This document shows, in pieces, positions 1 through 10,800 of a DNA stretch of 64,000 nt. The position numbers and the translations under genes are program-made. The number at the start of each line of letters is the position of its first letter. Within the stretch, counting starts at the first letter, position 1. The notes below the pieces were generated by a model that worked only from the letters and a program-made list of their open reading frames with translations, was not told where the DNA came from and ran no database searches. Origin of the DNA: Puccinia triticina (taxonomy: Eukaryota > Basidiomycota > Pucciniomycetes > Pucciniales > Pucciniaceae); assembly GCF_026914185.1 (NCBI RefSeq), contig NC_070565.1, forward strand, positions 992,001-1,056,000, read 5' to 3'.

Positions 1-881
1 AGTAATGAAGAATTTTTTTATCCTATTTGGTGGTTTCAGTGACCTCGTCTTTGTTGTAAGGGAGTGGATCTAAGTCTCCGATTGTTTGATACCAATCCTT
101 GAAACAAAGGATGTCAGCGCCGGTCTCTTGTGTGACACGGGGCTGATAGGGTTTTTGACTATCTGTAGCGGCTAAATAGCGGCCAGAGGTCTTAAGGGTC
201 ACACTATAGCCTGATGGCCAGTGGAAAAAAGTCCAACTCAACGCCGGAAGGCGGAGGGACTAGCACCCTTACGTGAGTAAGGGGACGCGGCGAAAACTCA
301 GCCAAGCGCCGTTGCTTATAAGGGATAAACCACTTATCTTCTAGGTTACAGGTGTGATAACAAACACCTGTACCTAGGAGGAGATACATGAAGAGAGATT
401 GAAGCTGTAAAGGAAAAGGTTAGTAGACTATTGGAAAACCCCACTCACTATAATTCTAGTAAGGTGCACGGGTTTGTATGGTAATAATCTGGGGGGAAAG
501 GTCTCTCCAGAGGAAAGATCCCCCCCCTTTTTATATTACAGGGACCTGATCCTCCTTCGAGTCAAGGCCCCAGAGGGATCCTTAACTCCAAGGAGGGGGA
601 AGAGGTCCACGGAATTCAGAGGAGGAATTACATGAATAATTATGTAATCTCTCTATGTATGGTAAATCCATAGAGAGATATACTCCATTAGTACATTATT
701 ATTCTCAATCAAGGTAAATACATAATAAGTGTGAAATCATACAGTTTAGTACATATAAAGTGATGATTGCAACAAAAGTAATATTATAAGACAACAGGAG
801 GGGTTGAACACAGGATCTTACACAAGATCAAGATCAACCTTAAGGTAGCCTTTAGCCATTGGGTTATATGAGATGTAATTA
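1..881. other. No recognisable gene
   Basis: Two short overlapping minus-strand reading frames (about 23-241 and 204-389) look peptide-like, but I cannot assign them to a family and they lack a convincing start or splice structure. A G-rich/C-rich stem occurs near 490-530. This is probably the edge of a repeat that begins outside the window. Confidence 0.3.
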
Positions 882-1130
882 TCATTGTAGGCACATGGAC
901 AGTTTTCTCAGTGGCTGACAAAGGAGATGCTTGACTGAGTGTGGGTCAAGACTTGACCGCTGGGGACCAATGATATTTTTTGATTTCAAAAAGACTTTCT
1001 CCAATGATGCACTGGTGGCAGGAATGGCAAGGAAGCACTTTACCATTCCTGAGAGCGAAGGGAAGGTAATTGAGTTTTGGGCTGGTGGTGGTGGATTTGT
1101 TAGCTGGTTGTGGTACATAATCTGTCCCAA
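882..1130 (-). pseudogene. hAT transposase C-terminal dimerisation remnant
   Basis: The minus-strand translation contains FPSLSGMVKCFLAIPATSAS, then a Glu-Lys-Val-Phe segment and RSSLDPHSVKHLLC. This matches the hATC dimerisation region of hAT transposases, whose consensus has Leu-Ala-Ile-Pro-x-Ser/Thr-Ser-Ala followed by Glu-Arg-Val-Phe and Arg-Ser-Ser/Arg-Leu. Only about 55 residues are recognisable, and no upstream catalytic core or BED zinc finger is visible here, so this is a fossil rather than an active gene. It could be linked to the non-autonomous hAT element at 6817-7668, but nothing in the sequence proves that. Confidence 0.7.
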
Positions 1131-1498
1131 GTTTTCAGAAATAGGAGAGAGAGGCCGGGTACCCCCGGGTATACCTCACAATTTATGGGCATACTGTTGG
1201 GTAACTGCCGGGTAAGATACCTGCATCTACACGTGTACCCAACCCGCTCCCCGCGGGTATTTCCACGGGAGCATAAGCCTTAGCTTTTTTTGTCAGGTAT
1301 TACCACGGTAGGGCTGGATGCTCTAGGGTACCCTGTGGGGTCCAGCCCTAGGTTGAAGTGTTTGTTTGTTGATGAACCCTTGCTTCTACACTTCAATTTC
1401 AAAAAGGACAGGATACTGCACGTTGATTCTTTGGGTTAATTATGCCATTGCGGCAATGTTGAGTGAGCCAGATTAATTGGGTAACTTGCTTCCAGTTA

Positions 1499-2022
1499 CA
1501 CTACAAAAATTTATTATGTTGCCCAAAAAAAAAAACAAGTCAACATAAAAAAAATAAAACCAAAATTTCACTCAGGGGAACTGAGCATGCTGAGCCAAAA
1601 AAATTAAGATGTCCCAAACTGAGCAAAAATCATTGGACAATGTTTTGGGATGGTTTTTTTTTCACGGGCCTGCCGGGCCTGGAGCGGGCTTGAGCGGGCC
1701 TTGAGCGGGCCTGAGACGGGCCTGCCCCAACAGCACATTGCAGTATTGAAATTGAAGGAGTTTTGCCTTGCCCTGGGAGCTTCTTGGGCTTTTTATGGAC
1801 CCAAAATCTCAACATAGGCTTTTGGTGGTCTAGAAGTATCAACCCGGGCCACTGAATAGCCCATGGTCCTTTGAATTCCCAGAAAGCCCATCCATGAGCC
1901 CCCACATAGCTAATGGGCTCTTGGTAGCCCATGAAGATCTCCATGGGCCAACAGATACCCTCATGGGATTTTGGTGGCCCATGAAGATCTCCATGGGCCA
2001 ACAGATATCCTCATGGGCTTTG
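1499..2022. mobile_element. One-ended copy of CACTA-type foldback element
   Basis: The segment begins CACTACAA and runs through the same subterminal sequence (CTGAGCCAAAA-type motifs, then the repeated GAGCGGGCCT block and CCCATGAAGATC motifs) as the left arm of the complete element at 23449-26153. The opposite terminus is not visible: after about 2022 the sequence passes abruptly into a minisatellite. This is a truncated copy, or a half left after rearrangement. Confidence 0.6.
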
Positions 2023-2180
2023 CGGCAGAGGCACTATTAACTGTGGCGGAGACACTATTAACTGTGGCGGAGGCACTATTAAATGTGGCGGAGGCACTAT
2101 TAACTGTGACAGGGCACTATTAATTCTTGCAGAGGCGCTATCAACTGTTGCGGAGGCACTATTATCTGTTTCGGAGTCAA
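2023..2180. repeat. About 20-bp minisatellite
   Basis: Seven to eight imperfect tandem copies of a unit like GCGGAGGCACTATTAACTGT. No coding potential is apparent. Confidence 0.85.
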
Positions 2181-2297
2181 TTAGTAGCAGATATAACCAA
2201 AAGCCCCTGCTGCCTCAAAATTATTTTATGCTGGTGTGTTACTGTCTTGCAGCTAACCATTTGGTTACAGAGTATTTTATTTCATGATCCAAAAGTT

Positions 2298-2644
2298 TGG
2301 TGCACTTTGGGGCACTGTGGCAAAGGCTTTGGCGGATTTCCTTAGTAGGAAATCCGCCAAATTAGACCCACAGTAGCACACCCCTTTCCTGGGGTTTCCT
2401 AATGCCAAGAATCTCACCATGTGCCATTCAGAGGCTTTTATGACCACTGTAAAATTTTGGGGGGCTTTGGGGCACTGTAGCTAAGGCTTTGGCGGATTTC
2501 CTACTAAGGAAATCCGCCAAATTAGACCCACAGTAGCACACCCCTTTCCTGTGGTGTGCCAATGCCGTGAAGCTCATCAGGCTTTATTCAGAGTGCTTGA
2601 TGGCCGCTGTAAAATTTTGGGGCACTTTAGGTGCCCCAGTGCGG
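2298..2644. repeat. Tandem duplication containing a long perfect palindrome
   Basis: Two copies of a roughly 160-180 bp unit follow each other (about 2298-2457 and 2458-2640). Each begins with a TTTGGGGCACTGT-like stretch and includes a 15-bp perfect inverted repeat (TTTGGCGGATTTCCT and its complement), at 2328-2361 and 2488-2521, followed by AATTAGACCCACAGTAGCACAC. The 4-nt loop is TAGT in the first copy and ACTA in the second, which are reverse complements. Element C is inserted immediately after the second copy. Confidence 0.85.
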
Positions 2645-2984
2645 TGTAAACCCCCCGCGCCGCGGACGCTATGGAGTTCACAAACATGTCACCAGAACAA
2701 CAACAGTTCCTTATAGTCCCGCTGTCACCGCCCCTCCTAGCTCAGCAGAGACCCAACCCCTGACTGACTGTCTCTCTGAGCTAGGTAAGTTTCTCTTGTT
2801 TCCATTCTCCTCTTCCCTTCCCTTAAGATCAATTGTATATAGCAGAGACCCTACCCCTGACTGACTATCTCTCTGAGCTAGTTCCCCATTTGCAATCAAG
2901 CCCGACGTTGGTATCAGAAACTAAGGAGATCGGTGTCTCCCCTGTGCCAACGCCATAGCTCAGTGAAGAGCTCCGGCTCTTACA
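2645..2984 (+). repeat. 5' LTR of element C
   Basis: Begins TGTAAACC and ends TTACA. It contains two copies of a stem-loop block (CAGAGACC...CTCTGAGCTAG). Between the copies lies a 58-bp GTAAGT...TATATAG segment (2785-2842) that looks like a spliceosomal intron. Confidence 0.9.
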
Positions 2985-3585
2985 CTTTTTTTTTCTGATT
3001 CCGACGACGGCAATCAAAAGAATTTTTTTTTCCGAACTTGATCGCAGCGAACCAACTTGACTGAAGCTTGGATCTGACTATTCCGCTGCGTGGACTTATC
3101 TTACGAACTCACGGAATCTCCGAACTTAACCTGCCAACTCAACGGACTGTTGGACTCTATTACTCGGAACCCTTACTTCTTCCTAACTTCCTTGCCCACC
3201 CAACCTCTTTCTCTTTGTTGATGTCAACCCGGCGAACGACCTCCTCCGACCAACTCTTCCCTTTCACTGACCCTGAAGACATTCTACGCCGCGCGCAAGC
3301 GGAACAACGACGATTGCAACAGGCTGCCCTAACGGCCCAAAGGACCAAGACCACACCGACGTCATACCTTCTGGACCCAACTGAACCGTCCGAGACCCTT
3401 CCAAACCCCCCCCTCTCGTTGTCGGCTCGGCTCCAGCTTCTCTTCCATCCCCTCTCCAAGACTCTCTACTTACTAGGACCCACATTGAAGCCTCTGAGCC
3501 AACACCCCTGACAATCTCCCCGTCCAAACATCCTCTTCCACCCGAAGCCCACCCTCTTCCACCATCACCCACTCGTGCAGCACTC

Positions 3586-4431
3586 ATGGACGGCTCCTCC
3601 CTCGCTCCCGGTTCGGCTGGAGACAAAAAACAGCCCACACCAATGGACCACACTGGGTTGCCGAACGCGGGAAATACCACCACCCCAGCCGGATCCTCGG
3701 CCCCAGCTCCTTCGTTGACAACCTCCAATCTCTCGACAAAGGATTACATGAAGATGATGATGGCGGCACAGCAGGCTAGCATTGTGCAGGCACAAGCGGA
3801 ACGCGCAGAATATACGGCCCGCCTGGCCCGCAGCGACAAAGTAAACAAAGGCCGCATGGGTCGACTTGAGGAAGCGTTCATCAATCTTCTTAACCAACCC
3901 TCCCAACAACCATCAGGCCAGGTGGACCTTCGGAAAGTCAACACTACTGACACCCCTAAATACACGGGCCCGTACATGGAGATTGAACCTTTTCTCGTCT
4001 GGATCAACGGTGTGGAATTCTTTTTCACATCCAAAGAAATCACGGAGGATCGGCATAAAACTCTCCTCATCGGCTGGTTGATCTCGGAGACAAACCTTCT
4101 CTCCTTCTATCAGTCAGCGGCCGCCCATCTCCTCACCCTCTCATGGACAGACGTCAAAGACGAACTATTTGACACTGCGCTCCCGTCTGATTGGACCAGA
4201 GTTCTGGGGAGGCAGGTGCGCAATCTGAGTATGACGGATGCAGAGTCGTTTAACCAATTCACGACACAAGCGCGCACTCTTCAGCGTATGATCAACTTCG
4301 AGGGCAAATCTCTCACCGACTACAAGCTCGCGGAGGGGATGACCTTTGGGCTCCCAAACGAACTCGAACAGGAGGTCTACAAACTGGACCTCCTCAAACA
4401 GAAGGATTTAAAATTTAAAGAGTTCGTCTGA
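3586..4431 (+). pseudogene. Gag-like protein of element C, interrupted
   Basis: A 281-codon frame starts at ATG 3586. A Pro/Ser/Thr-rich N-terminus is followed by a helical segment with the ordinary capsid-like layout of Ty3/Gypsy Gag (Trp-Ile-Asn-Gly-Val-Glu, Lys-Asp-Glu-Leu, then Leu-Gly-Arg-Gln-Val-Arg and Tyr-Lys-Leu-Ala-Glu). A TGA at 4429 stops it, yet the same frame continues with plausible Gag sequence (Val-Gly-Ala-Phe-Tyr-Glu-Ala-Leu). A Cys-x2-Cys...Cys cluster resembling a zinc knuckle (CHHCKQHCGYAAGTC) lies near 4594-4650 in another frame, so at least one frameshift is also present. A later frame to about 5240 carries an acidic Leu-rich tail and stops where a protease would be expected. 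Presumed role: particle assembly. Assignment is by layout, not by a diagnostic motif. Confidence 0.65.
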
Positions 4432-5489
4432 CGGGTCGGCGCGTTTTATGAGGCTCTCCCCAAGAAAACCGCCAAGATTCGCTTTGGCCAGTCATCCGGT
4501 GGTTCCCAACAAACTGCAAAACACCTCGGCCGTTCCGAATCTGCCCAAGGAAGAGTACGTCTGGCGGATCCACGCCTACCTTGACTCGCTTGGTAAGTGC
4601 CATCATTGCAAGCAGCACTGTGGCTACGCAGCTGGCACGTGTCCCGGGCCAGTCTACCGCGGTCCTGTCGAGATTCCCACCAGCTTCATTGTCCCCCCAA
4701 AACCCGCGGATTATGTGGCCCCCAGGCCTGGACAAAGGCACAGGCGATGGGGCAGCGTTTGACTTCCACACAGCCGGGCCGGCCAGTGGGGAAACTGGCA
4801 GGATTAGCTGGAGTGGAAGAGGATCGTGGCTCTCCAGCAGAGATGGAGTATGAGGAGTACTATACGGCGGCAATCTCTTCACTTTCGGATATCAAGGCTA
4901 CGCTACGGGCAGATGTTGAGGCTACGCTACAGATGAATGACGGAGCGGATCTGTCGTCCACTCAGGCACAGGTAGCGGCCACAGCAGAGCTGCTCGACCT
5001 GGAGCGACGGCTTTTCTGGCAGGGCGAAGCGATGGAGGCAAATGTGCCATTATTCGAGACAGGTTCATTCGACGAGTTGACTCAAGGCTTGGCAGAGGAC
5101 GCTTCCGGAGATGAGGGGTATGTCCCCTCTCACCCAACCCACGATAAGAATCCAGCCCGAGTGCTCCATCATTTCAATGCGGGTAGATGCTTACGCGGTA
5201 CCGTTGACACAGTACGGAAGATACGGCTACCGACGCTCAATAACAACAGATTCCTGACCATCAAGCTACACTCCTCAGTGCCCACCTTGTTTGTTTGCCC
5301 CGCGTCTTCCCCTCCCGTCCCACCGACCCCACCAGAGTCAACACTGCTCCCACTGTCATCTCCCCAACCTCAAACTTCTGCCTCTCCCGCCCTTTACATA
5401 AACTCTCCCATCCAGCCAAAACTGCCCTCCTCCTCTGTTTCTTCTCACTCTTCCCTCCACTCTTCCTTCTTTATTATAGGGGGGGAGAC

Positions 5490-5829
5490 TGTAAACCCCC
5501 CGCGCCGCGGATGCTATGGAGTTCACAAACATGTCACCAGAACAACAACAGTTCCTTATAGTCCCGCCGTCACCGCCCCTCCTAGCTCAGCAGAGACCCG
5601 ACCCCTGACTGACTGTCTCTCTGAGCTAGGTAAGTTTCTCTTGTTTCCATTCTCCTCTTCCCTTCCCTTAAGATCAATTGTATATAGCAGAGACCTGACC
5701 CCTGACTGACTGTCTCTCTGAGCTAGTTCCCCATTTGCAATCAAGCCCGACGTTGGTAGCAGAAACTAAGGAGATCGGTGTCTCCCCTGTGCCAACGCCA
5801 TAGCTCAGTGAAGAGCTCCGGCTCTTACA
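5490..5829 (+). repeat. 3' LTR of element C
   Basis: The same 340-bp unit as 2645-2984, with the intron-like segment at 5630-5687. It is preceded by a G-rich polypurine tract and followed by the TSD TGCGG. Confidence 0.9.
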
Positions 5830-5834
5830 TGCGG

Positions 5835-6808
5835 AGGTATAAATTTTTCTTAATTTTCTGTCATTTTTTGTGAAATTGAAATTCCGACTCCCATTCTTGA
5901 GAGTAGAATTAATTTTCCAACTCCCAAAATGCGCGCGGGTCATAATTTGGTCCCGCGGACCGGGGACGGACGTCCAGAGGTGGTCTGCGCGACGTAAACG
6001 ACTTTTGGGAGTCGATTAATTAATTCATGGGAGTTGATTTTTCAACTCCCTAAAACAGGTAACATCTCAAAATGATCATAACCTTTTAAGGGTAATAGGC
6101 AAGGCTAATTTTGTAACAAATACTGATTATAATTCTGAATTTTATTAGTTTTATATGGCTGACTTATCTTTTATTTGGATCAATTAATTTTATTGCACAT
6201 TGGAACTACTCTTAATTGAGATGATGTAATGCAATCCGCATGGCAATGCCATTTTTTTTCTTATTGCGTCATTGGAGTTGTTGCTCTTTCCGGAGGTTAT
6301 GTTTTCCTCTCTCCCAAAGTTTTTTTTCCCTCTTTCTCTCTTTTCTCATTGAGATATTCTTTGTCATTAGGTTCTTCATATTATAAATCCGAGAAATTAC
6401 ATATCTCTATACTTTATAAAACAAACTCATTATTGAGCCAAATCGGTCTACTATTCAAGCACTTGGCGAGTTGTCCTCTTGGATAAACTTCATAGCCTAT
6501 ACATAGCTAACTGAATAGTAGGCCGGTCCTCACAACTAGGGGTCCAAGCCTCAGCTCCAGTTTCCGACAATAGGCAAAACAGTGCTTTAGGTGGCTTTGG
6601 GGCATCAGAACCAAGCCACCCCCAACGCATCAGCAGTTGTAACTACAGATGGCTAGGACACCCAAGAGGCATGGAGACACAGCGCCGGACCAAGTTCTGG
6701 GCCCAGATGAGCTAGCCAGGGGAACATAAAGGGAAGAAGACTTTGGGCCTCTGCCCAGTCCCCAGGCACTCCAGTCATCCGTCTACTACCCACAGCGTTC
6801 TAGCTAGT
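5835..6808. other. No gene recognised
   Basis: AT-rich sequence with several inverted AACTCCCA/TGGGAGTT motifs (about 5885-6050) that suggest an old foldback element. I could not define its ends or a target duplication. The frame at 6229-6486 has no recognisable features. Confidence 0.4.
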
Positions 6809-6816
6809 ATCACAAC

Positions 6817-7668
6817 TAGAGCTGGCCCCTAGTACCCATTTGCGGGTGCGGGTGTCTGGTTTTTCCTCAAAAAAATGGGTGGGTACCCGCCAGATACCCG
6901 TCCAGCTTACTGGGGAATGCAGCTAGCTGCGCGGCTTGCCTGCTAAGGAAATTTCTTGGCCACAGTACGGGGGACAGCCGGGTACCGGGTACCTGCACTG
7001 CAGCAAGCCTGCCACCAACTCTGATCTATTGGAACCTCTGCTCACAGCTTCACTCTTGAGTTCCCAATCGAAACACCTCACGTTGTTATGGCACAAAGCA
7101 AGAAGCGATCTAACCCCTCACCTAGATCCCCCTTGGCAGGACGAGGTGGGACTTGTTTGCTACTGCCCGCTTTCACAGAGCCAAGATGGCGACTGTTGGC
7201 GGGTGGGATTGTCCAAGGCCCATGCAACTCCATGACCTCCAACTTAAACTCTTTGGAACAACCCATTTTCCTGATCTCGATGCCTGGCAGGCTGGCCACC
7301 ATCCCACAAAATTCAACATCCAAAGATGGGTTGTGAAAACCCAGCGGCCCCGCGCAACCAATCAAAAACCAAGACACCCGCTGGTACCTGCCACCTGCAC
7401 CCGGGTACCTGCCTGTGCGGGCGCGGGTGCGGGTGCAGGTGCGGGTGTCCAGATTGAGGGGAAATTTAGGCTAGTGGAGGACTTCCTGTCAATCTGGGAA
7501 CTCAGATTTTTCCAGATTTTGCGGGGAAATCTGGGCTCCATTGTCCCAAATCCTAGATCTGCCTAGATTTCCCTGCAAAATCTGGGAGAATCTGGGTTTC
7601 CAGATCGGCGGGAAGTCCTCCAGTACCCGCACCCGCCACGGGTACCCGCGTGCCAAGTGTCAGCTCTA
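6817..7668. mobile_element. Non-autonomous hAT element
   Basis: Termini are TAGAGCTGGC... and ...GTCAGCTCTA. They are flanked by a perfect 8-bp duplication, ATCACAAC (6809-6816 and 7669-7676), which is the hallmark of hAT transposition. The 852-bp interior is GC-rich near both ends (repeated GGGTACC/CGGGTGCGGG motifs) and contains internal inverted segments around AGGACTTCC and GGAAGTCCT. No transposase is encoded. Confidence 0.88.
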
Positions 7669-7676
7669 ATCACAAC

Positions 7677-8650
7677 CTCGACATCATCCTTTTCCTTTTT
7701 CGACACCACCCGCCCACCCAAGATCTGCAGGAAGGAGGACCGGTAGAACCCGCTAGGGTCTAGCACGGATCCCCCTCCATGCGTGCTCTTTTCTTTTCTT
7801 CTGCTCAGGGGGTTTTTCCCTCCTCTCGAGCCTGCAAGACGCGAAGTAATCCCTACGCACTCTTGGGGCTCGGGGGACACGGGGTAAAACTCTCCCCCGA
7901 CCCACACGCGGCCGCCTTGGGATGCCGTTACAGGCATCCGAGACGGCCTAGGACACTAGGTTGGAGAGTCCTCTCCACACCTACGAGTCTGAACACGTAG
8001 GAAGAACTGAGATTATGCATGTCCAAGGGCACTTGGCAAGCAGCTACCCGGTGCAAACGGGAACGCGCACATAGGCACGCCTATGTGCGCGCCTGAAGAG
8101 AGACAGAGGCTCCTGAAGCCTCCTGTCACTACCGTAAACCCCTCACTCCCGACAGGTACCAGGAGAGACCCGTCGCGGCAGTGCAAGGAATGGATAAGCC
8201 CCTCCTTCGGAGATGCTTCACGACTTCTCGGATAGTCAAGCTCGCTTTTCACCGCGCTATGCAACTGCGAAGGGAGTTTGACAAGTTATTGATCAGAGGG
8301 CCGGGTTGTCTCAACAGTCTTGGGACCCTCGCGCCCCTCAAACCTAACTTAGCTAATTCCCTCCTCCTCGGGGGAGCGTAGCGACCTCCGAAGGGGAGAG
8401 TCCCTGCGGGACGGCGTCCCCCCTCCGCAAAGGGAGGGGCTTAGTTAAGTTAGCCCTCAAACGTCCCGCGGGTTCAGGGGACGACGGACTGGAGCTGCCG
8501 TTCTCGGAACGGTGAGGTTTCTCTTGATCGTTCCTGTGGTGTACAGCTGAAACGCGTTGTTGAGAAGCCGAATCCGAAGTCAGAAATAGCTGGCGCGATT
8601 GGTGTGGGTCCAGGGCTATATTCTTCTGGTTCGCATACATACAAAACACT
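7677..8650. other. No gene recognised; intergenic, locally GC-rich
   Basis: Several C/G-rich hairpin-like stretches (for example around 7870-7960 and 8360-8440). No frame has a family signature. The right-hand end passes into the 5' region of the secreted-protein gene starting at 8868. Confidence 0.4.
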
Positions 8651-8867
8651 TGTGTTTTGCATCCGGAACTCTTCTACGCTTCCGATCTACTCCGACCGTC
8701 GGGCCCCCTTACATATGATTTATCCAGCCCTCCACCTACTCGGCCACCAATCCATAGCAGACAACCTTCTTTCATAAATTTAAATCTGTCTAATCTGACG
8801 GGAGAGCATCAAGAAAAAGCAACCAGTGCAATTTCTTAGCAAACAAATCCTAGTCCTCCTGCCGAAT

Positions 8868-10031
8868 ATGTTTTCCAAAGGGATTTTGGCCTGGCTATTA
8901 CTGCTCTCTCAATCTTATCCGGTATTTGCTATGTACGCACGTGATTTTGAGAGTGCCCGACTGCCTTCTCAAATGGCACACCCGGAAATCGAGTCCAATG
9001 AGCTCGCAGCTGGGCCATCCAGTAAACAAGGCGAGTCTTTTCTAAAAATTTCCTACGCGAGCAACTTAATACGCAAGATGATCTCTTCCAAAAGAACTCC
9101 TAGTCCTACTGAGCTGTCCATGTGCTATAAGGTTACTGACAAAAAAAATCTTCTGATGAACCATGTTCGCGCCGTTAGGGTGTTTACCACTCCCCAAGTC
9201 TGTGAAGACGTTGGCCAGAAAAGTGGGAACCTCATCTGAAGATCAGCCCGAAGAGGTTCCGAAAAGTGTGAAAAGCATGATCGCCAAGACAGAGGATTCG
9301 AAAAATTTAGAAATAATGAAGAACACGATTTGTAAGTGGAATGTTCCCACTAAGAAAACTCGTTTCATTCTCTGAAATCGGTCTTCAACCCTTGGCGGTG
9401 CTGAATCAATCATGACTACCTTTCTGCCTATGTGTGTTTAGATAACAATATGGATACTACCATGGCTTTTCTCCGTGGAGGTAAGTATTTTGCGAGTAGA
9501 ACTTCTTATAGCACCATTTTCTTTCATCTGGACAACAAGCTGATACTCATATTTCCTTTATTCGTCCCTCTCAAATTCGCCATGATCTGCGACACAGAGA
9601 AATTCCTATCGGTCCACGTTGAAATGGCTTTCGAATCTAGATACCTTTATGGAAAATCACCACTCAAGCAGCTGTCGCGGCAGTATTTAATCGAAGCCAA
9701 ACTAGGGGAGGAACCGAGCTCCAAGATGATAATCGCACTCAACGATGCCATAGAAGAACTATTCGCAATCCAAGGTGTTAGTGATGAAAGCGCAGTGCAG
9801 ATTGGATATTACGGACACTTGTTTTGTGGCATAAGTGGTATTAACCCGGCAGACAGAACTCCATTTAATCAAATCATCATCTCACATATCAAACAGAGGA
9901 TGGAATCAAAACGCCAGCAGATGGGAAAATATCTTGGATACATCTATAATGCGATGAAGGAAGTGTGGTCACCGGGGACAGCCTTGAATACTTCGGGCGA
10001 CATGGGTACTCCGCTGAAAGAAGTACTGTAA
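8868..10031 (+). CDS. Predicted secreted protein, candidate effector (copy 1, four exons)
   Basis: The start at 8868 gives a clear signal peptide, MFSKGILAWLLLLSQSYPVF followed by Ala, then a mature protein without a recognised domain. My exon model is 8868-9131, 9199-9331, 9442-9480 and 9598-10031, giving 289 residues. The last two introns have strong GTAAGT donors and TTTAG/ACAG acceptors and join in consistent phase 1. The first junction (GTTACT donor, CCAAG acceptor) is the only in-phase solution I found and is tentative. The terminal exon is the best-conserved part relative to the second copy, sharing Ala-x-Asp-Asn/Asp-Ala-Ile-Glu and a Gln-Ile-Gly-Tyr-Tyr-Gly motif. The mature part has few cysteines. 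Small secreted proteins in local duplicates are typical of rust effector candidates. The function is unknown. Confidence 0.7.
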
Positions 10032-10279
10032 TAGATTTTATTTTGGAATTAATATATGTGTAGTTGACAGTCTTCCACATATATCTAGGGTCAGGCTGTA
10101 GGCACTCCAACTTTTTGTTGCAACACTGTCTCAAACTTAGTCAGTCCCTCTTCTGCCTCACACTTTGCAAGATAGAGACCCTGCGGGGCCCTCCTCCAGA
10201 GACTCACAAGGCTTTGTTAAGCTCAAAACTGTCCGAGATCTCAACTGCAACACCTGTCACAGCTATTGTACATAGACTA

Positions 10280-10510
10280 GGGGGATTCAAAGTTGGCCAT
10301 GCATGACTTGCATGTACTTTTGCAAGTTGGTGTTCAAGGCTTTTCTTGAGCACCAACACTCAAAAAACAATTCAAGAAGCTTGGGGGGGGGGGGGGGGGG
10401 GAGTACAATGTGACTTGCATGAACTTTTGCAACTTGGTGTTCAAGAATGAACTTGAACACCAACTTGCAAAAGTGCATTCAAGTCACATCTGGCCAACTT
10501 TGAAACCCCC
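10280..10510. mobile_element. MITE with TA target duplication
   Basis: Inverted termini GGGGGATTCAAAGTTGGCCA and TGGCCAACTTTGAAACCCCC bound a 231-bp segment flanked by TA on both sides, suggesting a Tc1/mariner-type non-autonomous element. The interior is palindromic (CTTTTGCAAGTTGGTGTTCAAG and its complement) and contains an uninterrupted run of 19 G at 10383-10401. Confidence 0.8.
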
Positions 10511-10533
10511 TACTATATAGTTCCCTTTTCTTA

Positions 10534-10797
10534 GAGCATTCACATTTTTTGTGTTAAGTTGACAATTTCTGGGAACTTAACCTGGGCGGCAAACAGATTG
10601 GTCTGGGCTAACCCTGGGTTAACAAACCTCAGGCTTGAACCTGAAATTTAGCCTCAGGCTAGGGCATTTCTGATTTCAGCTAGCCTGAAGCTGACCCAAC
10701 AAATGTGTTTGCCCACCCAAGATAGCCTTGGCCAGCTACCTGCTCACAAGCCCAGGCTTACTTGACCCAAGAATTTCACAAACAAATGTGAATGCTC
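10534..10797. mobile_element. MITE with TTA target duplication (PIF/Harbinger type)
   Basis: Termini GAGCATTCACATTT and AAATGTGAATGCTC, flanked by TTA (10531-10533 and 10798-10800). The three-base TTA duplication is characteristic of the PIF/Harbinger superfamily. 264 bp, non-coding. Confidence 0.8.
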
Positions 10798-10800
10798 TTA

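Larger units (their letters stand above)
2645..5829 (+). mobile_element. Element C: non-autonomous LTR retrotransposon (gag only)
   Basis: This is a complete LTR element of 3,185 bp. Two 340-bp LTRs (2645-2984 and 5490-5829) begin TGTAAACCCC and end CTCTTACA. They are flanked by a perfect 5-bp target-site duplication, TGCGG (2640-2644 and 5830-5834). By eye the LTRs differ at about seven positions, so the insertion is not very recent. A purine tract, AGGGGGGGGAGA-like, directly precedes the 3' LTR. The interior encodes a Gag-like protein and a low-complexity tail but no protease, reverse transcriptase or integrase, so it would need enzymes supplied by another element. No TGG-starting tRNA primer-binding site follows the 5' LTR. 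Confidence 0.9.

Noticed and set aside
1463..2001. Frames in the CACTA end copy (and 23525-24348)
   Set aside because: Repeated Gly-Pro/Ala-Arg-Pro peptides come from subterminal DNA repeats present in both orientations.
2905..2930. TGGTATCAGA as primer-binding site of element C
   Set aside because: It lies inside both LTR copies as defined by the TGCGG duplication, so it cannot be the primer site directly after the 5' LTR.
9163..9375. Stand-alone 70-codon frame
   Set aside because: It is an internal exon of the secreted-protein gene at 8868-10031; its end runs past a conserved GTAAGT donor.
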